DNA of 64,000 bases from Pseudidiomarina insulisalsae (GCF_003987065.1 NZ_PIPY01000001.1:1-64000); one strand, 5' to 3'. Counted from the first letter of the stretch, positions 9,533-19,988 are shown. Notes: a model not told the origin generated them from the sequence alone. Program-made: numbers and translations.

Positions 9533-11322
9533 TGCAGTACCACCGTCGCGCAATTGCGCAAGTTGTCGCACCGCTTATTGCGTTATGGTTTGCGCTGTTT
9601 AGTTCGGTAAGTTTAGCGCAGGATTTTTCCCTCAATACGGACGATCCGTTCAGTCAGAACCAGTTTTTACCCGTTGACGAGGCCTTTCGTTTTGACTTTC
9701 AGCAGCGCGGCGCGCAGCTTTTCATTCGTTTTGATATTGCCGACGGATATTATCTTTACCAGCACCGCTTTCAGTTTGATCCCGAGGTACCTTTGGCAGC
9801 TGCGCCTGAGTTACCGCGCGGCGAAGCCCATTTTGATGAGTTTTTTGGTGAGTCCGTCATTTATCGCGACGCGGTCGAGATTCAGCTGACCCTGGCAACT
9901 ACCACAGCGACGACTTTCAGCTTAGATTATCAGGGCTGTGCCGATGCCGGTTTGTGCTATCCGCCGACCACCGTGGAGATACCCTTACAGGCAGTGAGCG
10001 ATTCAGGTCCGGCAATCGAAACTGACGCAACAGCAACGATTGACTTTGCCCAGGTTGCTGCGAATAGCCAGCAATTTAGCGCCAACAGCCTGTTTCGCGA
10101 TCTCAACGAAGAACCGCTGATTTGGGTCTTGCTGATTTTCTTTATCGCAGGTATTGGTCTTGCGTTCACTCCCTGTGTTCTACCGATGTATCCGATTTTG
10201 TCGACCGTCATTATGGGACCGCAAAAGAAGCTGAGCACCGGCCGCGCCTTTACGTTGTCATTTGCATATGTACAGGGCATGGCTATTACCTACTCTGCGC
10301 TTGGTATTGTGGTCGCTTTGGCGGGTATGCGTTATCAGGCAATGCTGCAGCACCCTGTAGTACTGGTGGTTTTGGCCGTGCTATTTGTGCTGCTGGCGTT
10401 GAGTATGCTGGGTTTTTACAATTTGCAATTGCCCGCCAGCTGGCAGAATTATTTAAACCAAATCAGTCAACAACAGCGAGGTGGTGCGCATCGTAGCGTC
10501 TTTGTTATGGGTGTGCTGTCTGGCCTAATCGCCTCGCCCTGCACCACTGCGCCACTGTCAGGGGTCCTCTTGTTCATTGCCCAGTCCGGCGATCTCACGG
10601 TGGGTGCGAGTGTGCTCTACGCATTAAGTCTGGGTATGGGCTTGCCGCTGATTCTGTTTGGTACTACCGGGGGCAAACTGCTGCCAAAAGCCGGTGCCTG
10701 GATGGTACTGGTGAAACGTATTTTTGGCGTAGTGCTGCTCGCGGTTGCGGTGCTGTTTATTGAACGGCTGTTACCTGTTCAGGTGGCTGACTGGTTATGG
10801 GTTGCCTTTATTTCACTGAGCGCTTTATACCTGATCGTGACTACTTTGCGTGACGTCGACCATCAACTGGCGATTGTTATCAGTGCCGCATGGCTGGCTC
10901 TGGCAAGCTGGCTACTGGTGCTTTGGTGGCCACAGGGCGACCATGCTGAACTGCCATTTAATGCGGTAGCCTCGGTCGCACAAATTGAGGAGCAGGTGAC
11001 CAATGCGGCGCCAGAGCAACTCGTGATGCTGGACCTTTATGCCGATTGGTGTGTCGCCTGTAAAGAGTTTGAGCGCTACACCTTTAGCGATCCGGCGGTA
11101 CAACAAGCACTTGCCGGCGCTGTGCTACTACAAGCCGATGTCACCGCGAACAACTCTATGAACAATGCTATCTTGCAACGTTACCGCGTGCTGGGGTTAC
11201 CGACTATTTTATTTTTCCGTGACGGCGAACTCATTAACAACGCGCGGATTTCCGGCTTTCTCGATGCCGAGGCTTTCCTACAGCATCTGAGAGAACTTGA
11301 GAAGGCGCAAAATCTGCCGTGA
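9532..11322 (+). CDS. dsbD: Thiol:disulfide interchange protein DsbD
   Basis: DsbD moves electrons from cytoplasmic thioredoxin across the inner membrane to DsbC, DsbG and CcmG. The 596-aa protein has a signal peptide (about 1-29), a periplasmic alpha domain with the Cys pair in GCADAGLCYPP, eight predicted membrane segments holding the redox cysteines in FTPCVLPMYP and SPCTTAPLSG, and a C-terminal thioredoxin-like gamma domain with the active site WCVACK. All six cysteines are present. It is coupled to cutA. The reducing power it supplies would also serve cytochrome c maturation, needed by NirS encoded elsewhere in the window. Confidence 0.97.
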   Translation: MQYHRRAIAQVVAPLIALWFALFSSVSLAQDFSLNTDDPFSQNQFLPVDEAFRFDFQQRGAQLFIRFDIADGYYLYQHRFQFDPEVPLAAAPELPRGEAHFDEFFGESVIYRDAVEIQLTLATTTATTFSLDYQGCADAGLCYPPTTVEIPLQAVSDSGPAIETDATATIDFAQVAANSQQFSANSLFRDLNEEPLIWVLLIFFIAGIGLAFTPCVLPMYPILSTVIMGPQKKLSTGRAFTLSFAYVQGMAITYSALGIVVALAGMRYQAMLQHPVVLVVLAVLFVLLALSMLGFYNLQLPASWQNYLNQISQQQRGGAHRSVFVMGVLSGLIASPCTTAPLSGVLLFIAQSGDLTVGASVLYALSLGMGLPLILFGTTGGKLLPKAGAWMVLVKRIFGVVLLAVAVLFIERLLPVQVADWLWVAFISLSALYLIVTTLRDVDHQLAIVISAAWLALASWLLVLWWPQGDHAELPFNAVASVAQIEEQVTNAAPEQLVMLDLYADWCVACKEFERYTFSDPAVQQALAGAVLLQADVTANNSMNNAILQRYRVLGLPTILFFRDGELINNARISGFLDAEAFLQHLRELEKAQNLP

Positions 11323-11370
11323 TCTTCGGTGATAAGACCAGTATTTTGCTGCGTTTCGGTCAGTTTTATC

Positions 11371-11426
11371 TATAATGCCAAGTTGAAGCTGTAATTTTGC
11401 CAGGATTTCTAAGTATTTCCTGGCAA
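11371..11426 (+). promoter_or_regulatory. Candidate aroQ-accBC promoter with leader inverted repeat
   Basis: A perfect -10 TATAAT (11371-11376) is seen, but the best -35 (TTGCTG, 11346-11351) is 19 bp away. Downstream, a 9-bp perfect inverted repeat TTGCCAGGA (11397-11405) and TCCTGGCAA (11418-11426) lies in the predicted leader, without a T-run. It could be an operator or an RNA hairpin ahead of aroQ. Confidence 0.5.
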
Positions 11427-11466
11427 CTTGCAACACAACGATAACTTCGCAACAGATCGCAGCAAC

Positions 11467-11940
11467 ATGGCCGAAAATAATCAACATAACTATAGAATAC
11501 TGTTGTTAAACGGACCCAACCTCAATATGTTGGGTCAGCGCGAGCCTGAAATTTATGGCTCAGCGACGCTTGCCCATATTGAAAGTGAATTACGTCACCA
11601 TGCCGAAAGCGTGGGCGTGACGTTGGACTGCCGTCAGTCCAATGCTGAATACGAGCTAATCGACTGGGTTCAGGAAGCGGCCAGCAGTAAAGTCGATTAC
11701 ATTATCATTAATCCGGCGGCTTATACCCATACCAGCATTGCCCTGCGCGACGCTCTTGCCGGAGTAGCGATTCCTTTTATTGAAGTACATCTGTCCAATA
11801 TTCATGGCCGCGAACCGTTTCGTCGCCATTCCTATTTAGCCGAATTAGCCGCTGCGGTGATTTGTGGTTGCGGCGCTCAAGGTTATGAACTTGCCTTGCG
11901 CGCAGCTGTCGCAAAATTAAAGCAGCGCGATAACACCTAA
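11467..11940 (+). CDS. aroQ: Type II 3-dehydroquinate dehydratase AroQ
   Basis: AroQ dehydrates 3-dehydroquinate to 3-dehydroshikimate in the shikimate pathway. The 157-aa protein shows [20 protein letters not shown] with the catalytic Tyr, the [11 protein letters not shown] loop, NPAAYTHTS and [14 protein letters not shown] with the catalytic His. The start is uncertain: the ATG chosen gives the usual length, but neither it nor an alternative 39 bp upstream has a clear ribosome site. It heads the aroQ-accB-accC cluster, an arrangement common in gammaproteobacteria. Confidence 0.95.
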   Translation: MAENNQHNYRILLLNGPNLNMLGQREPEIYGSATLAHIESELRHHAESVGVTLDCRQSNAEYELIDWVQEAASSKVDYIIINPAAYTHTSIALRDALAGVAIPFIEVHLSNIHGREPFRRHSYLAELAAAVICGCGAQGYELALRAAVAKLKQRDNT

Positions 11941-11967
11941 CTTTTATCTACGGGGTCATAACAGATC

Positions 11968-12420
11968 ATGGATATTCGTAAAATTAAAAAATTAATTGAA
12001 CTGGTCGAAGAATCAGGCATTGCTGAGCTTGAAATTACTGAGGGTGAAGAGTCGGTACGGATTCACCGCGGCAGTAGCCAGCAGATGGCCGCACCGATGC
12101 ATTACCAGGCTGCTCCTATGCCAGCGCCCGCAGCTCCGGCGCCTGCCGCAACACCAGCAGCCGAGGCAGCTGAACCTGAGATCACCGGACACATTGTGCG
12201 CTCACCTATGGTGGGTACTTTCTATGCAGCACCCGCCCCTGGCGCAAACGACTTCGTTACCGTAGGTCAGCAGGTGAAAGCAGGTGAAACCCTTTGTATT
12301 GTTGAAGCCATGAAGATGATGAACCAGATCGAAGCTGATAAAGGCGGTGTGGTAAAACAAATCCTCGTTGAAAATGGCGAGCCGGTTGAGTTTGACCAGC
12401 CATTATTCGTCATCGAGTAA
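11968..12420 (+). CDS. accB: Biotin carboxyl carrier protein of acetyl-CoA carboxylase
   Basis: AccB carries the biotin that AccC carboxylates and the AccAD transferase unloads onto acetyl-CoA, the first step of fatty acid synthesis. The 150-aa protein has an N-terminal helix ([17 protein letters not shown]), an Ala/Pro-rich linker (about 38-70) and the biotinyl domain with the modified lysine in EAMKMMNQ. It lies between aroQ and accC, 22 bp upstream of accC. Confidence 0.98.
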   Translation: MDIRKIKKLIELVEESGIAELEITEGEESVRIHRGSSQQMAAPMHYQAAPMPAPAAPAPAATPAAEAAEPEITGHIVRSPMVGTFYAAPAPGANDFVTVGQQVKAGETLCIVEAMKMMNQIEADKGGVVKQILVENGEPVEFDQPLFVIE

Positions 12421-12442
12421 CGCAACAAATCAGGACATCATC

Positions 12443-13792
12443 ATGTTAGATAAGGTTGTCATTGCAAACCGGGGCGAAATTGCATTGCGCGTTCTGCGCG
12501 CGTGTAAAGAACTCGGTATCAAAACGGTGGCGGTGCACTCCACCGTCGACCGCAATTTAAAACACGTACTGCTGGCCGATGAATCCATCTGTATTGGTAA
12601 CGCGCCAGCAACAGAAAGCTATCTTAACATTCCGCGTATTATCAGTGCTGCTGAGATCACTGATGCCGCTGCCATTCATCCCGGCTACGGCTTTCTTGCG
12701 GAAAATGCCGACTTTGCCGAGCAGGTCGAAAACTCTGGCTTTATTTTTGTCGGTCCGACGGCCGACGTAATCCGTCTGATGGGTGACAAAGTTTCAGCCA
12801 TTGAAGCGATGAAAAAAGCCGGTGTGCCCTGCGTTCCTGGGTCAGGTGGCCCGCTGGATGACGATGAAGAGAAGAATCTCAAAATTGCCAAGCGCATTGG
12901 TTATCCGATCATCGTAAAAGCTGCCGGTGGTGGTGGCGGACGTGGCATGCGCGTAGTGCGTAAAGAAGAAGAGTTGGTTCGCGCCATCAGTACCACGAAA
13001 GCCGAAGCCGGCGCTGCCTTTGGCAACTCTATGGTTTACATGGAGAAATTCCTGGAAAATCCACGCCACATTGAAATTCAGGTACTCGCTGACGGACAAG
13101 GCAATGCCGTTTATCTCGGCGAGCGCGATTGCTCCATGCAACGTCGTCACCAGAAAGTCGTCGAAGAGGCACCAGCGCCGGGTATTACGGCTGAAATGCG
13201 CAAATACATTGGTGAGCGTTGTGCCCGCGCGTGTCTGGAAATCGGCTACCGCGGCGCAGGTACCTTTGAGTTCCTGTACGAAAATGGCGAGTTCTATTTC
13301 ATTGAAATGAACACCCGTATTCAGGTTGAGCATCCGGTCACAGAAATGGTCACCGGCATCGACCTGATTAAAGAGCAATTACGTATTGCTGCAGGTCGAC
13401 CATTATCTTTCTCACAGGAAGACGTCGTCATCCGTGGCCATGCGATCGAATGCCGTGTCAACGCTGAAGATCCTAATACCTTTGTGCCGTCACCGGGACT
13501 GATCAACCGTTTCCACCCGCCGGGCGGTCTGGGTGTGCGTTGGGACTCACATGTCTATGCCGACTACAAAGTGCCGCCCAATTATGATTCGATGATTGGC
13601 AAGCTCATTACTTATGGTGAGAACCGTGACGTGGCCATCGCGCGCATGCGCAATGCGCTTAGCGAGCTCATCATTGAAGGCATCAAGACCAACGTGCCAT
13701 TGCAAAAAGAAATTATGGCTGATGAAAACTTCCAGCATGGTGGCACCAACATCCACTATCTTGAGAAGAAGCTCGGCATGGGCGGTCATTAA
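12443..13792 (+). CDS. accC: Biotin carboxylase of acetyl-CoA carboxylase
   Basis: AccC uses ATP and bicarbonate to carboxylate the biotin on AccB. The ATG of [16 protein letters not shown] follows a CAGGAC site and gives 449 aa, the E. coli length. Typical motifs are the glycine-rich [11 protein letters not shown], the ATP-grasp HIEIQVLAD, the active-site [11 protein letters not shown] and [15 protein letters not shown]. It is co-directional with accB, and prmA begins 5 bp after its stop codon. Confidence 0.98.
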   Translation: MLDKVVIANRGEIALRVLRACKELGIKTVAVHSTVDRNLKHVLLADESICIGNAPATESYLNIPRIISAAEITDAAAIHPGYGFLAENADFAEQVENSGFIFVGPTADVIRLMGDKVSAIEAMKKAGVPCVPGSGGPLDDDEEKNLKIAKRIGYPIIVKAAGGGGGRGMRVVRKEEELVRAISTTKAEAGAAFGNSMVYMEKFLENPRHIEIQVLADGQGNAVYLGERDCSMQRRHQKVVEEAPAPGITAEMRKYIGERCARACLEIGYRGAGTFEFLYENGEFYFIEMNTRIQVEHPVTEMVTGIDLIKEQLRIAAGRPLSFSQEDVVIRGHAIECRVNAEDPNTFVPSPGLINRFHPPGGLGVRWDSHVYADYKVPPNYDSMIGKLITYGENRDVAIARMRNALSELIIEGIKTNVPLQKEIMADENFQHGGTNIHYLEKKLGMGGH

Positions 13793-13797
13793 CGCTT

Positions 13798-14679
13798 ATG
13801 CCGTGGATTCAGTTAACCGTTTCGGCGCCCGAGCAACATGCCCCTTTAGTAGGGGACATGTTGCAGGGTAACGGTGCCATGGCCGTGACCTATCGCGACG
13901 CGCAGGACAACCCCATCTTCGAGCCACCATTAGGCGAAGTATTGTACTGGCAGGAGACGCTGGTCACCGGGCTTTTTCCCGCTGAAACTGACTTGGCGCC
14001 GGTGCTTGCCAATTTACGCAAGTCCCGCTATTTCGGTGATGACCTCAATTACAAAACCGATCAGCTGGAAGATAAAGATTGGGAACGCGAGTGGATGGAT
14101 AACTTTCACCCCATTCGCTTTGGCGAGCGCTTATGGGTCTGTCCAAGTTGGCGCGAAATTCCTGAGCCGGACGCGGTGAATATTCTGCTCGACCCGGGCA
14201 TGGCATTTGGTACGGGTACCCATCCCACGACGGCTTTATGTCTGCAATGGCTGGACAGTCAGGACTTGCGCGGCAAAACGGTCGTCGACTTCGGTTGTGG
14301 CTCAGGTATCTTAGCGATTGCCGCATTGTTGCTGGGCGCTGAGCGTGCCATCGGTATTGATATCGATCGCCAGGCCTTACTGGCCAGCCGCGAAAATGCG
14401 CAACGCAACGGCGTCGCCGAACGTCTTGAAGTCTATCTGCCCAGCGAGCAACCGTCGTTACCGGCTGACGTTGTGCTGGCCAATGTGCTTGCCGGTCCGT
14501 TGCAGGAGCTTGCCAGCGTCATAAGCGGTTATGTGGGCCCCGGCGGCGATTTAGTCATGTCCGGCATTTTAGAGCGTCAGATCGACGCCGTGCAAAGCGC
14601 CTACGCGGAAAACTTCAGCTTTGACCCCGCAACGATAAAGGACGACTGGGTGATGCTCCACGCCTTGCGTAATCAGTAG
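13798..14679 (+). CDS. prmA: Ribosomal protein L11 methyltransferase PrmA
   Basis: PrmA trimethylates several amino groups of ribosomal protein L11. The 293-aa protein begins [13 protein letters not shown], has the substrate-recognition N-terminal domain, and shows [21 protein letters not shown] followed by the SAM motif [20 protein letters not shown]. It starts 5 bp after accC, so it is probably the last gene of aroQ-accB-accC-prmA, and a terminator follows it. Confidence 0.96.
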   Translation: MPWIQLTVSAPEQHAPLVGDMLQGNGAMAVTYRDAQDNPIFEPPLGEVLYWQETLVTGLFPAETDLAPVLANLRKSRYFGDDLNYKTDQLEDKDWEREWMDNFHPIRFGERLWVCPSWREIPEPDAVNILLDPGMAFGTGTHPTTALCLQWLDSQDLRGKTVVDFGCGSGILAIAALLLGAERAIGIDIDRQALLASRENAQRNGVAERLEVYLPSEQPSLPADVVLANVLAGPLQELASVISGYVGPGGDLVMSGILERQIDAVQSAYAENFSFDPATIKDDWVMLHALRNQ

Positions 14680-14713
14680 ATTGTCACACAATTGTCAAGA
14701 GTAAAAAGTGCAA

Positions 14714-14746
14714 AAAAGGCTGCATTTGTACAAATTACAGCCTTTT
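14714..14746 (+). terminator. Rho-independent terminator after prmA
   Basis: The inverted repeat AAAAGGCTG (14714-14722) and CAGCCTTTT (14738-14746) is followed by CTTT. An inner ATTTG/CAAAT pairing lengthens the stem. It separates prmA from dusB-fis, which must therefore have its own promoter at about 14747-14803; only a weak TAAAAT at 14766-14771 is seen there. Confidence 0.85.
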
Positions 14747-14803
14747 CTTTCGCCGCCAAATTCCCTAAAATTTCCGACCCTTGAGTTGAACAGTTTTTAA
14801 CCG

Positions 14804-15769
14804 ATGCGGATCGGACCTTATCAGTTAGACAATCCAGTAATTCTGGCGCCCATGGCGGGTGTTACCGATTTACCTTTTCGTCAGCTTTGCAATGAGCTGG
14901 GGGCAGGGCTGGCCGTCTCTGAAATGTTGTCCAGTAATCCACGGGTGTGGCAAACGCAGAAGTCGCAAAAGCGTATGGGCCACGCCGATGAACCGGGAAT
15001 TAAAGCTGTTCAGATCGCAGGCTGTGAGCCCGAATTGATGGCAGCTGCCGCTCAGCACAACGTTGCGAACGGCGCGCAGATTATCGACATCAATATGGGT
15101 TGCCCGGCCAAAAAGGTGAATAAGAAAATGGCAGGCTCGGCGCTGCTACAGTACCCCGAACTGGTGCAGGAAATTCTGCATGCAGTGGTAAGTGCGGTAG
15201 AAGTACCGGTTACGCTTAAAATTCGTACGGGATGGGATACTGCGAACCGCAACGGTGTCGCGATTGCCAGGCTTGCCGAACAGGCAGGAATTCAGTCGCT
15301 TGCCGTGCATGGACGCACCCGTGCATGTATGTACAAAGGAGAAGCCGAATACGACACCATCCGGGCAATTAAGCAGGCTGTGTCGATACCGGTGGTCGCC
15401 AATGGCGACATATGTACTCCGCAGAAGGCCGAAGAGGTTCTTGATTACACCGGCGCCGATGCCATTATGATTGGCCGCGGTGCTCAAGGTAATCCATGCC
15501 TGTTTCGCGAGATTGCGCATTACCTGGCAACTGGCGAGCAGTTGGCTAAACCAGACAACGCTGAAGTCTCACGTGTCGTGTTGCAGCATGTCGCTCGACT
15601 GCATCAGCACTACGGTGAATTTACCGGTGTCCGGATCGCCCGTAAACATGTGGGTTGGTACTTGCAAGAGCAGCAGCCCGCAGCAGAATTTCGCCGCCAC
15701 TTCGTGACCCTCGAGAACGCGCAAGCGCAAATCGAGTCACTGGCGACGTTTTTTAACTCAGTAAACTAA
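14804..15769 (+). CDS. dusB: tRNA-dihydrouridine synthase B
   Basis: DusB reduces uridines in the tRNA D-loop with FMN and NADPH. The 321-aa protein begins MRIGPYQLDNPVILAPMAGVTD and contains NMGCPAKKVNKKMAGSALL, with the active-site Cys, and the FMN-binding IMIGRGAQGNPCLF. No clear ribosome site precedes the ATG. It is followed 19 bp later by fis. The dusB-fis operon is conserved across gammaproteobacteria. Confidence 0.97.
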   Translation: MRIGPYQLDNPVILAPMAGVTDLPFRQLCNELGAGLAVSEMLSSNPRVWQTQKSQKRMGHADEPGIKAVQIAGCEPELMAAAAQHNVANGAQIIDINMGCPAKKVNKKMAGSALLQYPELVQEILHAVVSAVEVPVTLKIRTGWDTANRNGVAIARLAEQAGIQSLAVHGRTRACMYKGEAEYDTIRAIKQAVSIPVVANGDICTPQKAEEVLDYTGADAIMIGRGAQGNPCLFREIAHYLATGEQLAKPDNAEVSRVVLQHVARLHQHYGEFTGVRIARKHVGWYLQEQQPAAEFRRHFVTLENAQAQIESLATFFNSVN

Positions 15770-15788
15770 GAAGAGATAGAGCGCACCT

Positions 15789-16082
15789 ATGTTTGATCAA
15801 AACGCAAATCGTGACCGAGTTTCACCATTCACGACGATTGGTAACAACGCCCAGCCAAAACCGCTGCGCGATTCAGTTAAGCAAGCATTAAACTCATTCC
15901 TGAAACAACTTGACGGTCAAGACCCTGAGGAACTATATGAGTTAGTGCTCGCCGAAGTTGAAGCGCCGCTCCTGGAAGAGGTCATGACCTATACTCGCGG
16001 TAATCAAACCCGTGCAGCGACCATGCTAGGCATTAACCGCGGCACGCTGCGCAAAAAATTGAAAAAATACGGCATGAACTAA
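15789..16082 (+). CDS. fis: Nucleoid-associated protein Fis
   Basis: Fis bends DNA, organises the nucleoid and activates rRNA and tRNA promoters during fast growth. The 97-aa length is one residue less than in E. coli, and the C-terminal helix-turn-helix [19 protein letters not shown] is nearly identical to it. It follows dusB and ends at a strong terminator. The rRNA promoters at the left edge of the window are plausible targets. Confidence 0.98.
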   Translation: MFDQNANRDRVSPFTTIGNNAQPKPLRDSVKQALNSFLKQLDGQDPEELYELVLAEVEAPLLEEVMTYTRGNQTRAATMLGINRGTLRKKLKKYGMN

Positions 16083-16092
16083 TTGCCCCCTG

Positions 16093-16120
16093 AAAAAGAG
16101 CGCCTTGTGTGCTCTTTTTT
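16093..16120 (+). terminator. Rho-independent terminator after fis
   Basis: AAAAAGAGC (16093-16101) pairs with GCTCTTTTTT (16111-16120) around a 9-nt loop, with the T-run continuing the stem. It lies 11 bp past the fis stop codon. Confidence 0.92.
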
Positions 16121-16161
16121 GTTTTAAGAACAATAGTTTATTGAAATTTATGGTGACCATC

Positions 16162-17730
16162 ATGGACTTTCGACCCATTCAACGCGCTCTGTTAAGTGTT
16201 TCTGATAAAACCGGTATTGTGGAATTCGCCAAAGAACTTGAACAACGTGGCGTACAAATTTTATCAACGGGCGGTACCGCGCGTTTGTTGCGTGACAAGG
16301 GCGTAACAGTCACCGACGTTTCTGCGCATACCGGGCAACCGGAAATCATGGATGGCCGGGTCAAGACCCTGCATCCAAAAATTCACGGCGGCATTTTAGG
16401 GCGTCGTGGTACCGATGACGAAGTGATGGAGCAACAGGATATTGCGCCTATCGATATGGTGGTGGTTAATCTCTATCCTTTCGCCAAAACCGTTGCTGAT
16501 CCTGACTGCACCCATCAGGACGCCGTCGAAAATATTGATATCGGTGGGCCGACCATGGTTCGCGCTGCGGCCAAGAATCACCAGGACGTCACTATTGTCG
16601 TTAACGCCACAGATTATGAGCGGGTTATCGCCGAGATGGATGCCAATAACAATAGTCTGACTTTCGATACCCGCTTTGATCTTGCCGTACGTGCCTTTGA
16701 GCATACTGCGCACTATGACGGCATGATTGCCAATTATTTTGGCGCGCGTTTGCCGCAGCAAAGCAGTGCTTTTTCGCGTACCTTCAATGCCCAGTTCGAA
16801 AAGAAACAAGACTTGCGCTATGGTGAGAACAGCCATCAGCAAGCAGCATTTTATGTTGAAGCAGAGCCGCAGGAAGCCTCAGTGGCAACCGCCGTGCAGT
16901 TACAGGGTAAGGAACTGTCATTTAATAATATCGCTGACACCGATGCTGCGCTTGAATGTGTGAAATCGTTTGCTGAACCGGCGTGCGTTATCGTCAAACA
17001 CGCTAACCCTTGCGGTGTCGCCAAAGGTGACAACATTCTTACTGCTTATGAGCGTGCCTTCAAGACCGACCCGACCTCAGCGTTTGGTGGCATTATTGCG
17101 TTTAACCGCGAGCTGGATGAGGCTACCGCCAAGGCCATCATTGATCGTCAGTTTGTCGAAGTGATTATTGCTCCAAGTGTCAGTGCTGCGGCGCAACAGA
17201 TTGTCGCCACCAAAGCCAACGTGCGATTATTGTCGTGCGGAGAATGGCCGGCGCAGCGCGTACCGACTTATGATTACAAGCGTGTTAATGGCGGGCTGCT
17301 GGTACAGGACAGTGATTTAGGCAGCATCACTGAAGCTGACCTGAAAGTAGTCACCAAAGCACAGCCAACCACCGCACAGTTACAAGATCTGTTGTTCTGC
17401 TGGAAGGTCGCCAAGTTTGTTAAATCAAATGCCATTGTTTACGCCAAAGACGGCATGACTATTGGCGTGGGTGCCGGCCAGATGAGCCGTGTTTACAGTG
17501 CCAGGATTGCCGGTATTAAAGCCGCCGACGAAAATCTTGAAGTTGCTGGCAGCGTTATGGCGTCCGATGCATTCTTCCCATTCCGCGATGGCATCGACGC
17601 CGCAGCGGCCGCCGGCATCAAAGCAATTATCCAGCCAGGTGGCTCAATTCGTGACGACGAAATTATCCAGGCCGCCGACGAGCATGGCATTGCCATGGTT
17701 TTCACCGGCATGCGTCATTTCCGTCATTAA
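16162..17730 (+). CDS. purH: Bifunctional AICAR transformylase / IMP cyclohydrolase PurH
   Basis: PurH catalyses the last two steps of IMP synthesis. The ATG of [18 protein letters not shown] has a GGTGA site 5 bp upstream, giving 522 aa. An in-frame ATG 12 bp upstream and a longer open frame have no site of their own. The N-terminal cyclohydrolase shows [10 protein letters not shown] and [15 protein letters not shown]; the C-terminal transformylase shows KHANPCGVA and [12 protein letters not shown]. It precedes purD but a lipoprotein gene lies between them. Confidence 0.97.
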   Translation: MDFRPIQRALLSVSDKTGIVEFAKELEQRGVQILSTGGTARLLRDKGVTVTDVSAHTGQPEIMDGRVKTLHPKIHGGILGRRGTDDEVMEQQDIAPIDMVVVNLYPFAKTVADPDCTHQDAVENIDIGGPTMVRAAAKNHQDVTIVVNATDYERVIAEMDANNNSLTFDTRFDLAVRAFEHTAHYDGMIANYFGARLPQQSSAFSRTFNAQFEKKQDLRYGENSHQQAAFYVEAEPQEASVATAVQLQGKELSFNNIADTDAALECVKSFAEPACVIVKHANPCGVAKGDNILTAYERAFKTDPTSAFGGIIAFNRELDEATAKAIIDRQFVEVIIAPSVSAAAQQIVATKANVRLLSCGEWPAQRVPTYDYKRVNGGLLVQDSDLGSITEADLKVVTKAQPTTAQLQDLLFCWKVAKFVKSNAIVYAKDGMTIGVGAGQMSRVYSARIAGIKAADENLEVAGSVMASDAFFPFRDGIDAAAAAGIKAIIQPGGSIRDDEIIQAADEHGIAMVFTGMRHFRH

Positions 17731-17799
17731 ATACATTGCCGAGAAGAGCTACGCCGTCTAGGATTAAACCAAACCTATGACAACGTGAGGAAGTAAATC

Positions 17800-18651
17800 A
17801 TGAAAAACTTCTTGGTAATGATGACCTTGGCAGTCAGTGTTGGCGCACTGACTGCCTGTTCAGAGAGCCCGCAGCAAAGCGCTGAAAGCCCCACAATGAC
17901 CCTTGAGCAGGCGGTGAATAATAACCCTGCCCGTTCAGCGGACAATTTAAGCCGTGATCAGTATCGCCATCCGATAGAAACCTTAAAGTTTTTTGAAGTC
18001 GAGCCCGATATGACGGTCGTTGAGATCTGGCCAGGCGGTGGCTGGTATACCGAAATTCTCGCACCTTATCTTAAAGAACAGGGCAAGCTGTACGCCGCGC
18101 ACTTTGCCAAAACCGAAACGCGCGACTATTACGTGAACTCGCGACAACAGTTTATTGAGCGCGTCAATAATGATCCCGCCTTCAGTGCCATTACGGTCAC
18201 TGAATTCGCTCCGATGGAAGACAATGAAATAGCCCCCCCAGGTAGTGCTGATCGGGTACTGACCTTCCGTAACTTGCATAACTGGTATATGAACGCAGGC
18301 ATGGAAGGCGTCGAAGCCGCATTTGCCGATTTTTACGAAGCCCTGAAGCCAGGTGGCATTTTGGGCGTCGTTGATCATCGCCTGCCAGAGAACCGACCGG
18401 ACACCCACATGGACAGTTCCGGCTACATGAAACAGAGCCTGGCCATTGAAGCTGCCAAAGCCGCTGGCTTTGAGTTCGTGGCCGGCAGCGATATTAACGC
18501 CAACCCTGCAGATACTGCTGATCATCCACGCGGCGTGTGGACCTTACCTCCCACCCTTGGCTTGGGAGAGGAAGATCGGGAAATGTATCAGGGCATCGGT
18601 GAAAGTGATCGCTTCACCTTGAAATTCAAAAAACCAGAATCTTCTTCATAA
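17800..18651 (+). CDS. Lipoprotein with class I SAM-methyltransferase fold
   Basis: This 283-aa protein starts with a lipoprotein signal: MKNFLVMMTLAVSVGALTAC, with lipobox LTAC and Cys20. Ser at +2 predicts outer-membrane sorting. The rest looks like a class I SAM-dependent methyltransferase (COG4798 type), with a motif-I-like VVEIWPGGGWYTEILAPY and post-I and motif-III-like strands, including LKPGGILGVVDHR. SAM is not known to be freely available outside the cytoplasm, so the fold may have another use. The gene lies 69 bp after purH and 24 bp before purD on the same strand. The signal is clear and the fold is well supported; the activity is unknown. Confidence 0.83.
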   Translation: MKNFLVMMTLAVSVGALTACSESPQQSAESPTMTLEQAVNNNPARSADNLSRDQYRHPIETLKFFEVEPDMTVVEIWPGGGWYTEILAPYLKEQGKLYAAHFAKTETRDYYVNSRQQFIERVNNDPAFSAITVTEFAPMEDNEIAPPGSADRVLTFRNLHNWYMNAGMEGVEAAFADFYEALKPGGILGVVDHRLPENRPDTHMDSSGYMKQSLAIEAAKAAGFEFVAGSDINANPADTADHPRGVWTLPPTLGLGEEDREMYQGIGESDRFTLKFKKPESSS

Positions 18652-18675
18652 GCAAAACAAGAGAGTCGACAGGAC

Positions 18676-19965
18676 ATGAATGTACTTGTGATTGGCGGCG
18701 GTGGCCGTGAACACGCGCTGGCGTGGAAAGCGGCACAGTCGCCATTAGTTGAAACGGTATTTGTAGCACCGGGAAATGCCGGCACCGCTACCGAGCTTAA
18801 GCTTGAAAACATTGCCATTAACGCCGAAGACATTGACGCTCTGCTGGAATTCGCGCAGCAAAACGCCGTCGGCCTGACCATCGTTGGTCCCGAGGCGCCG
18901 CTGGTGGCAGGTGTGGTTGACCGCTTTACCGAGGCAGGCCTGAACATTTTTGGCCCGACCCAGGCGGCGGCACAACTGGAGGGCTCAAAGGCCTTCAGTA
19001 AGGATTTTCTGGCACGACACAACATTCCAACGGCTGCGTACGGAACTTTCACTGACATTGAGACGGCAAAAGCTTATGTGAAAGAGCAAGGTACGCCTAT
19101 TGTGATTAAAGCCGACGGTCTGGCTGCCGGAAAAGGCGTGATTATTGCCGAAACCGAAGCGCAAGCTTTTGCGACCATTGACGATATGCTGGCTGGCAAC
19201 CGATTTGGCGAAGCCGGTAGTCGTGTCGTTATCGAAGAGTTTTTAATGGGTGAAGAAGCCAGTTTTATTGTCATGGTAGATGGTGAAACCGCGCTTGCCT
19301 TTGCCAGTAGCCAGGACCATAAAGCCCGGGACAACGGTGATAAAGGCCCGAACACCGGCGGTATGGGAGCCTATTCACCAGCACCGGTAGTTACGCCTGA
19401 GGTGCACAACTGGGTCATGGACCATGTCATAGAGCCCACGGTCTCCGGTATGAACAAAGAGGGTCATCCCTATACCGGCTTCTTATACGCCGGGCTGATG
19501 ATTGCCCCCGACGGCACGGCGAAAGTGCTCGAATACAACTGTCGTTTCGGTGATCCGGAAACCCAACCTATTATGATGCGTCTACAGTCCGATCTAGTAG
19601 AACTTTGCCTCGCCGCTTGTGATGGCAAACTTGCGGACGAAGTTATCGACTTCGACCCGCGCGCTACGGTTGGGGTCGTTATGGCAGCAGGCGGCTATCC
19701 GGAAAGCTATGCCAAAGGTAAAGTCATTCACGGCCTGGCCGATGCCGATAATAATGATACCAAGGTATTCCACGCCGGTACGAAGCGGCTGGAAAACGGT
19801 GATATTGTCACCGCTGGTGGTCGCGTACTTTGTGTGACAGCCATTGCTGACTCTGTCAGCCTGGCGCAGCAAAAAGCGTATGCCGGGGTTGGTAAAATTA
19901 CGTGGGAAGATGCCTACTATCGGACCGATATTGCGCATCGCGCCATTGCCCGCGAGCGCTCATAA
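18676..19965 (+). CDS. purD: Phosphoribosylamine-glycine ligase PurD
   Basis: PurD joins glycine to phosphoribosylamine (GAR synthetase), the second step of purine synthesis. The 429-aa ATP-grasp protein begins MNVLVIGGGGREHALAWK and contains KADGLAAGKGV, the DHKARDNGDKGPNTGGMGAYSP loop and the NCRFGDPETQ motif. A GAGTCGACAGG stretch precedes the ATG. It is downstream of purH and the methyltransferase-like lipoprotein and is closed by a terminator. Confidence 0.98.
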   Translation: MNVLVIGGGGREHALAWKAAQSPLVETVFVAPGNAGTATELKLENIAINAEDIDALLEFAQQNAVGLTIVGPEAPLVAGVVDRFTEAGLNIFGPTQAAAQLEGSKAFSKDFLARHNIPTAAYGTFTDIETAKAYVKEQGTPIVIKADGLAAGKGVIIAETEAQAFATIDDMLAGNRFGEAGSRVVIEEFLMGEEASFIVMVDGETALAFASSQDHKARDNGDKGPNTGGMGAYSPAPVVTPEVHNWVMDHVIEPTVSGMNKEGHPYTGFLYAGLMIAPDGTAKVLEYNCRFGDPETQPIMMRLQSDLVELCLAACDGKLADEVIDFDPRATVGVVMAAGGYPESYAKGKVIHGLADADNNDTKVFHAGTKRLENGDIVTAGGRVLCVTAIADSVSLAQQKAYAGVGKITWEDAYYRTDIAHRAIARERS

Positions 19966-19988
19966 ACAGCGAAGCAACAACAAATCTT

